A stretch of 64,000 nucleotides of DNA, taken from Inquilinus limosus_F (GTDB lineage: Bacteria; Pseudomonadota; Alphaproteobacteria; DSM-16000; Inquilinaceae). Shown here piece by piece: positions 16,532 to 25,883 of this stretch (position 1 is the stretch's first letter; each line of letters begins with the position of its first letter). The translations under genes and the position numbers were made by a program. The DNA lies in contig NZ_JAHVDK010000026.1 of NCBI RefSeq assembly GCF_051487185.1, forward strand, positions 62,001 to 126,000, read 5' to 3'. The notes under the pieces were generated by a model. That model was not told the origin of the DNA. It did not search any database and was given only the letters and a program-made list of their open reading frames with translations.

Positions 16532-17451
16532 TCAGCCCGTATCTATAGGCTTGGGCTTGCGGCCACCGGCGCCGGCCGATCGAGTGTCGGACGGGTCCCC
16601 CGGCGGCAGGTCCAGCGTCGCCAGATACCGGTCCGACTCCGCGACCCAGCGCTCCGCCTGCTCCGGCGGCAGGCCGAACCGCGGGCACAGCCGGGCCACG
16701 GCGTCCACCGCCGGGCAGCTCTCGGCGATCGCCACCAGCTCCGGCCGGTCCATCTGCCCGGCCATCTCGAAGAAGCGGCGGTCGCACTCCGCCTCGTCCT
16801 CGGTCCCGGCCCGGATCGCCGCGCCCAGCGCCATGATGACCCGCAGCCGGCGCCGGATCCCGGCCTGGTCCACGGCCCCGACCTGGACCGGGGCGGCGGC
16901 CGCGTCGTCCGACAGCTGGATGGCGAGCGCCGCCAGCGCCGCGTCGCTCAGCTCGAGCCAACGCTCCGCCTTCTCCGGCAGCCCGAACATCCGGCACAGC
17001 CGGGTCACCGCCACCGGCGGCGGGCAGGTCTCGACCAGCTCCGCCAGCTCCGCTCGGCCATCTCGAGGAAGCGCCGGTTGGCCTCGTCCTGCCCGATCTC
17101 GGCGCCGTCGATGACCGCCGCGCCCATGGCCATGGTCACACGCAGCCGGGACCGGGATCCGTCGGCCGCCGCGGCTTGCCCGGCCGCGGCCTCCCGCGGA
17201 TGCTCCTCGGGCGGGCGCGAGAACCTGTCCTCCAGCAGCAGGGTCAGCCGCAGCGAGCGGGTGACGACGGCGATGCGCTGGCAATAGTCGACGCCGGGCT
17301 GCGGCGCCTCGACCGCCTCGGTGCGGGTCGCCTCCATCACCTCCATCTGGATCTCGGCCGCCCGGGCCAGCAGGCGCAGATGCCGCGCCGCCCGCTCCTC
17401 CGCGGAAGCGGCCGCCGGGTCGATCCCCCGCTCGGTCTGCGCCTGGTCCAT
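16532..17451 (-). pseudogene. Frameshifted hypothetical gene with a tandemly duplicated module
   Basis: From ATG 17451 the frame runs MDQAQTERG... to EANRRFLEMAE and then goes out of frame near 17050-17057. The homologous sequence resumes in another frame at ELAELVETCPPP and continues to the stop at 16532. The protein contains two copies of an approximately 85-residue helical module. Each begins RLRV-MA-GAAI, passes DRRFFEMA or NRRFLEMA, then a T/S-CP-P/A-V-AV-RLC segment and GLP-AERW. Restoring one base gives about 306 residues. The break may be a real mutation or a sequencing error. No function is recognised; an N-terminal Ala/Glu-rich helical stretch precedes the modules. Confidence 0.7.
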
Positions 17452-17487
17452 GGAACATAGCATGAACGAAGCGCGAGCGGTTAAGCA

Positions 17488-18054
17488 ATGAACATTGTGT
17501 TTACCGAGGGGTGGTTCGGCCTGCCCAAGGCCGGCGTTTCAGGCAAGATCGGTCGCGAACTCGGTCCCAACGCTGATTGCGGCGGATTGACCGCTTTCGA
17601 CCACGTTGCGGACGTTCTCGACCAAGCTCATCATCGTTCGATGAGACTCATTTCGATTACTGCGAACCTGCACAGTTTCAATGGAGAGCTGAACTGGGCG
17701 AACCCGATCATGGTTCGCCTCGCATTTAACAATGGACGCGCAGTTCGCGTGCGTGTCGCCGCGGACGGCGAGAGTGTAATCCTCGATGATCTCCCCCTCG
17801 ACCAACCATGCGATATGGGCCAATACGGACGCATAGAGGTGCACGATTTTAGCAGCAAGATTGACCCTCTGTTTCTCAACTCCGAAACCATAACATCGAG
17901 CGCCATCCATAGTGACGATGGACGAATGGTTGGGCTGGCAGTGCAACGAAGTGAAGAGGTCGCATTCTGTTTCTGGAACTACGGCGATGAATTGCACTAT
18001 GGAGATTTCGGTGCGTTGCTCGCGTATGAAAGGGGAGGCAGGCGAAGCCAATGA
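17488..18054 (+). CDS. Hypothetical protein, lower-GC orphan
   Basis: A 188-residue soluble protein with no recognised domain. The part after residue 50 (MRLISITANLHSFNGELNWA, IMVRLAFNNGRAVRVRVA, DMGQYGRIEVHDFSSKID) alternates strands in a way that suggests a beta-rich fold. The end (VAFCFWNYGDELHYGDFG) is aromatic-rich, like some immunity proteins of toxin systems; this is only a resemblance. The G+C of the gene is visibly lower than that of its neighbours and its codon use is less biased, suggesting recent acquisition. No ribosome site is obvious before ATG 17488; ATG 17641 is an alternative. An overlapping antisense frame is less protein-like. Confidence 0.55.
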   Translation: MNIVFTEGWFGLPKAGVSGKIGRELGPNADCGGLTAFDHVADVLDQAHHRSMRLISITANLHSFNGELNWANPIMVRLAFNNGRAVRVRVAADGESVILDDLPLDQPCDMGQYGRIEVHDFSSKIDPLFLNSETITSSAIHSDDGRMVGLAVQRSEEVAFCFWNYGDELHYGDFGALLAYERGGRRSQ

Positions 18055-18314
18055 TCGGGTCTCGTATTACGCTGGTGTGAGTAGCGTCCGCATTCCGCCC
18101 TTCTCGGCCGACCCGACCAGGCCGGAGGGCGTCACAAGCGGCCGCTCTGCCGGCGCTCCGACATCGGACATCGCCCGCCCCTTAGGAGCCGGCCCTCCTG
18201 GGGCGGGCCGGCCAGACGTGGGTACGCCGAAACCGGCCATCGGAATCGGCTCCCCGAAGCGGATATGGCAGAGGTTGACCTTGCGCTCATTGCGTTCGGA
18301 GGCAGTATCGTCGA

Positions 18315-18680
18315 ATGGGAAAGCAGAGCATTCTTGATCCAGCCGCAGTGGGCCGCTTGGCGAGAGCGCGGTTTTCCGTTGCCCTCATGTCGGATAGCAA
18401 GTGGCGCAAATTGCTGGCGGCGGTACGGGACGGGCGCGACGACATCAACCACGTGATGGTTAAGTTCATCGACGTTGATGAACCTCGACGTATGCGGTTT
18501 CCGCTGAGCCTTTCCTGTCCCCGTGCCTACGCAGACACGATCGAGTTCGGGCCGGTTGAACTTCGTGCGATTGAGTGGATTGAGTTCGCCACCGATCTAA
18601 CGAGCTTGCTTGATCCAATCGGCCGATTTCCGCTCGAGCTTCGCGACGGTCAGACAAGGATAATTGGTTACCAAGAATAG
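18315..18680 (+). CDS. Hypothetical protein, possibly DUF6678/immunity-like
   Basis: A 121-residue protein, possibly starting at ATG 18390. Core segments are ARFSVALMSDSKWRKLLAAV, HVMVKFIDVDEPRRMRF and GPVELRAIEWIEF. Trp-Arg-Lys-Leu early and GP...IEWIE later recall a small DUF (I think DUF6678) often found in toxin-immunity neighbourhoods; I am not certain. The G+C is lower than the surroundings. A short frame at 18265-18456 overlaps its start and encodes a plausible-looking peptide, so the N-terminus may be damaged or the two may be remnants of separate genes. Upstream, 18055-18314 holds no clear gene. Confidence 0.5.
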   Translation: MGKQSILDPAAVGRLARARFSVALMSDSKWRKLLAAVRDGRDDINHVMVKFIDVDEPRRMRFPLSLSCPRAYADTIEFGPVELRAIEWIEFATDLTSLLDPIGRFPLELRDGQTRIIGYQE

Positions 18681-18848
18681 AGCACCATCCCGACCGTCTG
18701 CCGTCGGGCGGCACAAAGGCGATTGCGGACAGAGGCGCATCATCTGCGCCACATCTTCTCAGGTCTGTTTTCCGCCCTTTGCAGATGATCGGCAACGACC
18801 GGCACCCTGTCCAAACCGCACGTTGGGTTCATCCGAAAGCGCGTCCGG

Positions 18849-20891
18849 CTATCCCGGCACCAGATGCTCCGCGGCCGCCCGCAGCAGCACGACTTCCTGC
18901 AGCAGGCGTGACCGCTCCGGATCGTCGGCCGCCCCGTCCGGCGGCGCCTTGGCCGGGGGCAGGGCGGTGCCGCGGCGCAGGGCCCCGGCCAGGGCCGCGG
19001 TCTCGGCGCCGACCCATTGCCCGAACGCCGCGTCCCCGGCCCGCGCGTCCGGCCGGTGCAGCCAGGCGGCGGTGGCGGTACCGGCCAGCTGGCGGGCCAG
19101 GATGACGATGCTCAGCGCCGCGTCCAGCGCCTCGCGCTGCCACCAGGCCTCCAGCATCGTCCGGCCGTGCACCGCCTCGGCATTGCCGCTGGCGAGGCCG
19201 GCGGCTCGCCGTGCCGTCTCGATCGCCGCCTCGTCCCGCTCGGGCGCGAAGGCCAGGGCGGCGTAGCGGCCATTCGCCTCGACCGCCTCGGCCAGGGCCG
19301 GCCGCAGCCGCCGTCCCTCGCGGCTCGGCCACAGCAGCATCCCGCCGAGCACGCCGATGGCGCTGCCCAGCACGTTGTAGAGGGCGCGCATCCAGGCCAG
19401 TGCCGGCTCGCTCGTCCCCGGCTGCGACAGCTCGATCACCAGCACGAAGAGCGGGGTCAGGAAGAAGACGAACAGGCCGTAATTGACCGAACGCACCGCC
19501 ATGGTCGCGATCGCCAGCGGGAACACGGCGGCGGTCAGGGCAAAGGGCGTGTGCAGCACGAGGCCGAGCAGCGCCGCCAGCGCGCCGCCGAGCACGCTGC
19601 CGACCGCCCGCTCCAGCGCCCGCGGCCAGGTCGTCGCCACCGAGGGCTGCAGCACCAGCACCACCGCCATCGCCATCCAATAGGCATAAGGCAGGCCCAG
19701 CATATGGCTCAGCATCACCGCCCCGGCGGTGGCGACGGCGCAGCGCAGGGCGTGGCGCAGGGTCTCGGACCGCCAGCTCAGCTGTGCCCGCAGCGGCGCC
19801 AGCCATTGCGGCCGGGCATCCGGCCGGGCCGTGGAGCGAGCCTCTCCGGCCGACGGCTCCTCGGCCGACCGCAGCTGGCCGGTGATCGCCCGCAGCCCGG
19901 CCGCGACCGGCCCGTCGCCCAGCGACCCGATCAGGCCGTCCAGGCGGTCCAGCGACCGCCGCCACGGCGCCGCCTCCTCGCGCCCGGTCTCGAAGGCGTG
20001 GGCCTGGCGGTACAGCACCATCGCCAGGCGGCGCAGCGCCAGCCGCTGCTGGACCTGCTGTCCGGCCTCCAACGGGCCGGCGTGCTGGCGCAGGTCGCTC
20101 AGCGCGATCAGCCGGGCGAAGACCCGCTCCGCCCGTTCCAGGGCCAGCAGCAGCCGCTCCAGCGGGGCGGCCAGGCCGCGGCCGCGCATGGCCCGGTCCA
20201 GCGTCGCGCGGGCGGACTCGATCGCCGTGCGCACCGCCTGGCGATAGCGCTGCGCGTGCAGCACCCAGTCGCGCGGGGCGGCGTCGGCGTCCAGCCGCGC
20301 AAGGCCGGCGGCCGTGGCGGCGAGGCTGCGATAGACGGCGGCGACTCCGGCCCGGGCCGGCCGGAACGGATGGATCCGCCAGATCGACAGGGCCAGCAGC
20401 ATCGCCCAGACGCAGCCGCCGAAATAGGCGGCGGCGAACTCGCCCAGCGCCGCCAGAGTGAGGGTATGGTGGTCGACCGCGACGACGCAAGCCACCACCG
20501 CCAGCGTGCCGATCTGCCGCGCCGCGGCGCCGTAGACCCGGACCGCGCTGCCGATCAGGGCGCACAGGAACACGGCCGCCGTGGCCCAGGGCCAGCCCTG
20601 GGCCGAGGCCGCGGCGCCGGCGACGGCGAAGACGCCGGACAGCAGGGTGAAGCCGCCCAGCGCCCAGAGCCGGTCGCGATTCGGCCCGCCGGGATCGGCG
20701 AGGCAGGTCCAGAACGCCGCGATCGCGGCCCAGGCCAGGATCGGCGCCTGCAGCAGGCTGCCGATGGCGACCACCACGGCGCAGGAGGCGGCGGCGCGCA
20801 GGCCTTCGCCGATGCTGAGGCTGCGCGGCGAGACGGCGATGGCGGCGCGGATCAGGGAGGGCGGGCGGCGGGCCGCCGCGGCGCGGCTCAT
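18849..20891 (-). CDS. FUSC family membrane protein (aromatic acid efflux type)
   Basis: A 680-residue inner-membrane protein with the FUSC layout: two hydrophobic blocks of about six helices (about 30-170 and 370-500), each followed by a cytoplasmic helical region. Landmarks are AWAAIAAFWTCLADPGG in block 1, and LPYAYWMAMAVVLVLQPS with TWPRALERAVGSVLGGALAA in block 2; the latter is the core FUSC motif. Related AaeB/YccS proteins export aromatic carboxylates. No membrane-fusion partner (AaeA) is adjacent, so a complete pump is not evident. ATG 20891 was chosen where homology starts; the frame stays open upstream. The 168-bp gap to the preceding gene contains nothing recognisable. Confidence 0.82.
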   Translation of the reverse strand: MSRAAAARRPPSLIRAAIAVSPRSLSIGEGLRAAASCAVVVAIGSLLQAPILAWAAIAAFWTCLADPGGPNRDRLWALGGFTLLSGVFAVAGAAASAQGWPWATAAVFLCALIGSAVRVYGAAARQIGTLAVVACVVAVDHHTLTLAALGEFAAAYFGGCVWAMLLALSIWRIHPFRPARAGVAAVYRSLAATAAGLARLDADAAPRDWVLHAQRYRQAVRTAIESARATLDRAMRGRGLAAPLERLLLALERAERVFARLIALSDLRQHAGPLEAGQQVQQRLALRRLAMVLYRQAHAFETGREEAAPWRRSLDRLDGLIGSLGDGPVAAGLRAITGQLRSAEEPSAGEARSTARPDARPQWLAPLRAQLSWRSETLRHALRCAVATAGAVMLSHMLGLPYAYWMAMAVVLVLQPSVATTWPRALERAVGSVLGGALAALLGLVLHTPFALTAAVFPLAIATMAVRSVNYGLFVFFLTPLFVLVIELSQPGTSEPALAWMRALYNVLGSAIGVLGGMLLWPSREGRRLRPALAEAVEANGRYAALAFAPERDEAAIETARRAAGLASGNAEAVHGRTMLEAWWQREALDAALSIVILARQLAGTATAAWLHRPDARAGDAAFGQWVGAETAALAGALRRGTALPPAKAPPDGAADDPERSRLLQEVVLLRAAAEHLVPG

Positions 20892-21122
20892 CCGCGGCAC
20901 CGCCTGGGGGCCGGAACCCGGGGAAGGCTGCTCATCGCTGTCGTCTCCATGTCGGCCGCGGGCCGCCCTTCTGCGCGCTCCTCCCCTGTCTAGCCGAAGC
21001 AGGATAGCCTGTCCGCCGGCCGAGCGGCTGCGGCGCCAGGGCACGGCTGCCCTGCGAGCGAAGGGCACCGCCGGCGGGCCGTTCCGGGCCATGATCCCGA
21101 TCTCGCAGACAGGAGAAGGCCG

Positions 21123-22133
21123 ATGGAGTACCGCAATCTCGGGCGCAGCGGGCTGAAGGTGTCGCCGCTCTGCCTCGGCACCATGATGTTCGGCGGCCCG
21201 ACCGACCAGCCGACGGCGACCCACATCATCGACCATGCGCGGGAGGCGGGGATCAACTTCATCGACACCGCCGATGTCTATGCCGAGGGCCGGTCGGAGG
21301 AGATCGTCGGCCGCGCCATCGCCACCCATCGCTCCTGGTGGGTGCTGGCGACCAAGCTGGCCAACCCGACCGGCGGCGGCCCGAACGACCGCGGCCTGTC
21401 GCGCCGCCGCGCCTTCCTGGCGGTGGAGGCCAGCCTACGCCGCCTCGGCACCGACACGATCGACATCCTCTACCTGCACAAGGAGGATCCGGCCACGCCG
21501 CTGGAGGAGACGGTGCTGGCCTTGGCCGACCTGATCCGCCAGGGCAAGATCCGCTATTTCGGCGTCTCCAATTATCGCTCGTGGCGGGTGGCGGAGATCT
21601 GCCGGCTGTGCGACCGGGCCGGGGTCGAACGGCCGGTGGTCAGCCAGCCCTACTACAACCTCTTGAACCGGATGCCGGAGGCCGAGCATCTGCCGGCCTG
21701 CGCCCATTATGGGCTCGGCGTCGTGCCCTACAGCCCGCTGGCCCGCGGCGTGCTGACCGGCAAGTACAAGCCCGACGCGGCGCCGGAGGAGGGCAGCCGC
21801 GCCGGCCGCCAGGACAAGCGCATGCTGGAGACCGAGTGGCGGCCGGAGAGCCTGGCGATCGCGGCCGAGCTGGCGGAGCATGCGCGCGGCCGCGGCATCA
21901 GTCCGGGCCAGTTCGCGGTGGCCTGGCTCTTGAACAACCGCATCGTCACGGCGCCGATCGCCGGGCCGCGGACCGAGGAGCAATGGGCCGATTATCTCGG
22001 CGCGCTCGACTATGCCTTCACGGCCGAGGACGAGGCGCTGGTGAACCGGCTGGTGGTCACCGGCCACCCTTCCAGCCCCGGCTACAACGACCCGGCCTAT
22101 CCGATCGAGGGCCGGGTGCCGCGGGTGGGGTAG
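21123..22133 (+). CDS. Aldo/keto reductase
   Basis: A 336-residue NADPH-dependent reductase of the AKR11/YhdN type. N-terminal MEYRNLGRSGLKVSPLCLGT and FIDTADVYAEGRSE are standard. The catalytic tetrad is visible as Asp and Tyr in the latter, Lys in VLATKLANP and His in YLHKEDP. Cofactor residues follow in GVSNYRSW and IAGPRTEEQW. AGGAGAAGG precedes the ATG. It is divergent from the FUSC gene by about 230 bp. The physiological substrate is not predictable. Confidence 0.92.
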   Translation: MEYRNLGRSGLKVSPLCLGTMMFGGPTDQPTATHIIDHAREAGINFIDTADVYAEGRSEEIVGRAIATHRSWWVLATKLANPTGGGPNDRGLSRRRAFLAVEASLRRLGTDTIDILYLHKEDPATPLEETVLALADLIRQGKIRYFGVSNYRSWRVAEICRLCDRAGVERPVVSQPYYNLLNRMPEAEHLPACAHYGLGVVPYSPLARGVLTGKYKPDAAPEEGSRAGRQDKRMLETEWRPESLAIAAELAEHARGRGISPGQFAVAWLLNNRIVTAPIAGPRTEEQWADYLGALDYAFTAEDEALVNRLVVTGHPSSPGYNDPAYPIEGRVPRVG

Positions 22134-22138
22134 GGGAC

Positions 22139-22426
22139 CTAGTCGATCCAGCCGCGCGCGTCGTTGGCCGCCACCAGCGCCTTGTCGAAGGCGCGGAGAT
22201 CGAAGCGGCGGACTTCCTCTTCTTCGGCGGCCGTCAGCGGGTCGCCGCGCCGCATCTCCGCCTCCGCCTCCGCATCCCGGCCCTGCCGCAGCAATTCCGT
22301 CGCGTGCTTCCAGTTGAGCCGCTGCCGCGGGGAGGGGCCGGCGCCGGTCTGCGCCCAGTCGCGCAGGCCGATGCAGAGGGACGTAAAGAGGAGAAGGCCG
22401 GGATCGTCGTTCGAATCCGGGCTCAT
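22139..22426 (-). CDS. Hypothetical protein
   Basis: A 95-residue charged soluble protein starting MSPDSNDDPG. It contains a Glu/Arg-rich helical middle (LLRQGRDAEAEAEMRRGDPLT) and ends in DARGWID. No known domain is recognised. GGAG lies 6 nt before the ATG at 22426. It converges with the aldo/keto reductase, with stops 5 bp apart. Lack of homology evidence makes it less certain than its neighbours, although the codon pattern is typical of the genome. Confidence 0.55.
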   Translation of the reverse strand: MSPDSNDDPGLLLFTSLCIGLRDWAQTGAGPSPRQRLNWKHATELLRQGRDAEAEAEMRRGDPLTAAEEEEVRRFDLRAFDKALVAANDARGWID

Positions 22427-22815
22427 GGGAACTCCAAACGGTTCTGTTCCGGAATGAGATGGCCCGGAGCCGCGCATCGGCAACCGAAACCGCGAACACG
22501 GGCAGGCGGCGCCGGCCCGTTCACCGCCCGGACTAGACCAGGGCGGATGGGGTCGTCAACGATCGATGGCCGCACTTCTGCCGCCGGCATGGTCGATGAC
22601 GGCGGATTGGCCCCCCGATATTTCGCCTGTGTGGGCCTTCTATGGTTCCGCTCCCGGTTTCAGTGTTCCTCCGCCGCCGATGGCGCGGCGCCCTCGGGCA
22701 TCGCCCGAGAAAATCGGGCGGCCCTGCGCAGCTTCGTCGAGAATCTGCGGGGAAGCGGATCGTGAGGGGCGGGGAGGGCGCTGCGGCGCCTTCCCCTTTT
22801 CTCCCTGTCAGGGTG
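22427..22815. other. Gene-free stretch
   Basis: 389 bp between two minus-strand genes. An open frame at 22566-22844 is Pro/Ser/Arg-rich, lacks a ribosome site and runs antisense into the next gene; I do not regard it as coding. No repeat, promoter or terminator of note was found. Confidence 0.5.
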
Positions 22816-23277
22816 TCAGGCCGGCTGGGCCGGCGCGACCGTGATCATCCAGGACACGCCGAAGCGGTCCGCGACCATGCCGAAGCGCGAGGAGAAGAAG
22901 GTCGGGGCCATCGGCATCTGGACCTGGCCGCCCTCGCCGAGGGCCGCGAACACCCGCTCGGCCTCGGCATCGCTCTGCGTCTCATAGGCCAGGGAGATAC
23001 CCTGGAAGCTCGGCTTGCCCTGGCACATGCCGTCGGAGGCCATCAGCCTCGCCCCGCCGACAGAGAATTCGGCATGCATCACCTTCTCGGCCATGTCGGC
23101 GGTGACGGGGCCGCATCCTTCCTGGTGAGCCTCCGGCTGCGGCGGGGCGTCCTTGAAGCGGAACAGCTGCTCCACCCTGGCACCGAGGGTGCGCTGGTAG
23201 AATTCGAGCGCCTCGTCGCAGCGCCCGTCGAAGAACAGATACGGCTTGATCGCCTGGGAACCGGGATTAGCCTGCAT
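22816..23277 (-). CDS. VOC (glyoxalase-fold) protein, PhnB/YjdN-like
   Basis: A 153-residue vicinal-oxygen-chelate-fold protein. IKPYLFFDGRCDEALEFYQ, a segment rich in Gln, Pro and Glu, HAEFSVGGARLMASDG and the C-terminal FGMVADRFGVSWMI are characteristic of the PhnB-like 3-demethylubiquinone-9 methyltransferase-like group. Function is generally unknown in this group despite the historic name. ATG 23277 is preceded by AAGGAGGAACG. It is a single-gene unit, divergent from the nucleoside hydrolase. Confidence 0.88.
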   Translation of the reverse strand: MQANPGSQAIKPYLFFDGRCDEALEFYQRTLGARVEQLFRFKDAPPQPEAHQEGCGPVTADMAEKVMHAEFSVGGARLMASDGMCQGKPSFQGISLAYETQSDAEAERVFAALGEGGQVQMPMAPTFFSSRFGMVADRFGVSWMITVAPAQPA

Positions 23278-23483
23278 GACGCGTTCCTCCTTCTGGGTCT
23301 GATGAGCTCGGTCCGGCGTGACAGATGCCGGCACTGATCCAAGGACGGAGAGCGGGGGCGCAGCCCGACAACGCGGCTGAATTTATCGTAAGGATAATCC
23401 GCCGATCCGACGGGGGCCAGGGGCACAGCCGGCGGGGCTGTGGTCGGTGAATTCTACAGAAGGCACAGGAAAGGACGCGACCG

Positions 23484-24422
23484 ATGCCGAAGATCATTCT
23501 CGATTGCGACGTCGGCATCGACGACGCGCTGGCCATCCTCTGGCTGGTCGACCGGCCGGGGGTGGAGATCGCGGCCCTCGGCAGCGTGCACGGCAACGCC
23601 TATGCCGAGGGCGCCGCGGCCAACGCCCAGCACGTGCTCGACCTGGCCGGGCTGGGTGATGTGCCGGTCGCGGTCGGGGCCAGGGCGCCGCTGGCCCAGC
23701 CGGTCAGCATCAGCGGCCATGTCCATGGCGACGACGGCCTCGGCGGCCAGGGCCCGAAGGCGCCGCTGCGGCCCTTCGCGGCCGAGACCGCGGCCGAGCA
23801 ACTGGTCCGCCTGGCGCGGGCAGAGCCCGGCGCCCACACCGTCCTGGCCACCGGCCCGCTGACCAACCTCGCGCTGGCCCTGCATCTCGAGCCCGACCTG
23901 CCGAGGCTGGTCGAGCGGGTGGTGGTGATGGGCGGGGCGGTGACGGTGCCGGGCAACATCACCGCCGCGGCCGAGGCCAACATCTTCCATGACCCTGAGG
24001 CGGCGGAGGCGGTGTTCGCCGCCGCCTGGCCGGTCGCGCTGGTCGGGCTCGACGTCACCATGACCGCCTGGCTGGGCGAGGCCGAGCTGGCGCGCATCGC
24101 CGCCGACCCCAGGCCGCGCGGGCGCTTCGCCTGGTCGATCCTGCAGCACTATGTCGGCTTCTATCACGGCTGGTACGGCATCCGGGGCTGCGCCCTGCAC
24201 GATCCGACCGCGGCGATGCTGGCGGTCGATCCGGGCCTCGCCGACTATGCCGACTGGCCGGTCCGGGTCGAGCTGAGCGGCAGCCTGACCCGCGGCATGA
24301 CCCTGGCCGACCGCCGTGCCCTGGCCGAGCCGGCAGCGGCCGGGCGGCCCTCTGTCCGGGTGGCGATGCGGATCGACCGCGACCGGGTGGTCGGGGGATT
24401 CCTCGACGGGCTGCTGCGCTGA
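23484..24422 (+). CDS. Nucleoside hydrolase (inosine/uridine-preferring family)
   Basis: A 312-residue N-ribosidase that splits nucleosides into base and ribose for purine/pyrimidine salvage. The calcium and ribose-binding motif DCDVGIDD is at residues 7-14. VLATGPLTNLALAL and VVMGGAV follow as in IUNH enzymes, then NIFHDPEAAEAVF and the C-terminal LHDPTAAMLAVDP with its catalytic-region His-Asp. An AAAGGA ribosome site lies just before the ATG. No transporter is adjacent. The specific nucleoside is unknown. Confidence 0.93.
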   Translation: MPKIILDCDVGIDDALAILWLVDRPGVEIAALGSVHGNAYAEGAAANAQHVLDLAGLGDVPVAVGARAPLAQPVSISGHVHGDDGLGGQGPKAPLRPFAAETAAEQLVRLARAEPGAHTVLATGPLTNLALALHLEPDLPRLVERVVVMGGAVTVPGNITAAAEANIFHDPEAAEAVFAAAWPVALVGLDVTMTAWLGEAELARIAADPRPRGRFAWSILQHYVGFYHGWYGIRGCALHDPTAAMLAVDPGLADYADWPVRVELSGSLTRGMTLADRRALAEPAAAGRPSVRVAMRIDRDRVVGGFLDGLLR

Positions 24423-24763
24423 CGGCGGGAAGTCGACCCGCCATCTGTTCTTGCCGATTGTCCCGATACATGCGGTCGAGCATCGCCGGCGACTTCGCCG
24501 GCGGACGCGGCGAAGCGGGCGTGCCGAAAGAACGGTCAATCCGCTGCGCGTGGATTGGTCGGATGATTATTCGGAAAGCATGCGGCCCGGCTGACCCTTG
24601 ATTGAAATTCCATGTCCCAGTGGTGTGGCCGCCACGGGAAATCAAAAAAGCCGTGCATTCGTCGAGGATGTTCCATTAAATGACCCTCCCTCCGGCGGCG
24701 CGTGCTGCCGGGACGATTTGCGGTTTCGCCTCGGCGAAGGCCGGGGCAAGAAGGGGAGGTTTC
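24423..24763. other. Upstream region of the aap operon
   Basis: 341 bp. A perfect hairpin (CGCCGGCG on both sides of a 4-nt loop, near 24485-24505) lacks a T-run and is at most a weak terminator of the nucleoside hydrolase gene. The part from 24540 to 24690 is AT-richer than average and probably carries the aapJ promoter, but I could not settle on a -35/-10 pair or a sigma54 site. Confidence 0.4.
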
Positions 24764-25792
24764 ATGAAGGTTCGTACTCTGCTCGCGGCGGGGGCTGCGG
24801 TTGTCGCCGCGGCGGGCTTCTCCGCCTCGGCCCAGGCCGGGGCAACGCTCGACGCCATCAAGCAGCGCGGCTTCATCCAGTGCGGCGTCAACACCGGCCT
24901 GGCAGGATTCGCCCTGCCGGACAGCCAGGGCAAGTGGACCGGCCTCGACGTCGACACCTGCCGCGCCTTCGCCGCCGCGGTGTTCGGCGATGCCGAGAAG
25001 GTCAAGTACACGCCGCTGAACGCGCAGGTGCGCTTCACCGCGCTGCAGTCGGGCGAGGTCGACGTGCTGGCCCGCAACACGACCTATTCGCTGTCGCGCG
25101 ACACCTCGCTCGGCCTGACCTTCACCGCCATCAACTTCTATGACGGCGCCGGCTTCATGGTGCCGAAGGCGCTCGGCGTCTCGAGCGCCAAGGAGCTGAA
25201 CGGCGCCACCATCTGCGTCCAGCCCGGCACCACCACCGAGCTGAACCTGACCGACTGGTTCCGCGCCAACAAGCTGGAATACAAGCCGGTCGTGATCGAG
25301 AAGCTGGAGGATGTCGAGGCGGCGTTCTTCTCCGGCCGCTGCGACGCCTACACCACCGACGCCTCGGGCCTCGCCGGCACCCGCGCCGCCAAGGCCCCGA
25401 ACCCGGACGACTACATCATCCTGCCGGAGCTGATCTCGAAGGAGCCGCTGGCCGTCGCCGTGCGCCAGGGCGACGACCAGTGGGCCGACATCACCCGCTG
25501 GGTGTTCAATGCCCTGGTGCAGGCCGAGGAAAGCGGCATCACCAGCCAAAACATCGACACCTTCGGGGATTCGCCGGATCCGACGGTCCAGCGCCTGCTC
25601 GGCAAGACCCCCGGGATGGGCGAGGCGCTCGGCCTGCCGGAGACCTGGGCCTACAACGCGATCAAGCAGGTCGGCAATTACGGTGAGATCTTCGAGCGCA
25701 ATGTCGGCGAGAAGACCTCGCTGGGCCTCAAGCGCGGCCTGAACGCCCTGTGGACCCAGGGTGGCCTGCAATACGGGCTGCCCATCCGGTAA
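24764..25792 (+). CDS. aapJ: General L-amino acid ABC transporter solute-binding protein
   Basis: Periplasmic amino-acid receptor of 342 residues. The Sec signal is MKVRTLLAAGAAVVAAAGFS followed by ASAQA. The mature protein begins GATLDAIKQRGFIQCGVNTG, then FALPDSQGKWTGLDVDTCRA, which is typical of AapJ/BztA receptors. These are longer than the common 250-residue family-3 binding proteins and include NTTYSLSRDTSLGL. A GGGGAGG ribosome site lies 6 nt from ATG 24764. It heads a four-gene operon in the canonical J-Q-M-P order. In rhizobia the Aap system takes up a broad range of L-amino acids. Confidence 0.94.
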   Translation: MKVRTLLAAGAAVVAAAGFSASAQAGATLDAIKQRGFIQCGVNTGLAGFALPDSQGKWTGLDVDTCRAFAAAVFGDAEKVKYTPLNAQVRFTALQSGEVDVLARNTTYSLSRDTSLGLTFTAINFYDGAGFMVPKALGVSSAKELNGATICVQPGTTTELNLTDWFRANKLEYKPVVIEKLEDVEAAFFSGRCDAYTTDASGLAGTRAAKAPNPDDYIILPELISKEPLAVAVRQGDDQWADITRWVFNALVQAEESGITSQNIDTFGDSPDPTVQRLLGKTPGMGEALGLPETWAYNAIKQVGNYGEIFERNVGEKTSLGLKRGLNALWTQGGLQYGLPIR

Positions 25793-25883
25793 CAGCATGT
25801 CCGGCGCCGCCGGCCTGGAAACGGGCCGGCGGTGTCGTTTCGGCCAAGGAAGAAGCAGGGCGGCTTGAGCGAGGTTTGACGCA

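Noticed and set aside
16094..17287. A 397-codon plus-strand frame across the repeats and the frameshifted gene
   Set aside because: The first part translates palindromic repeats and the rest is antisense to a duplicated-module protein; no domain or codon bias supports it.
22566..22844. A 92-codon plus-strand gene
   Set aside because: No ribosome site, low-complexity composition and overlap with the 3' end of the VOC gene on the other strand.
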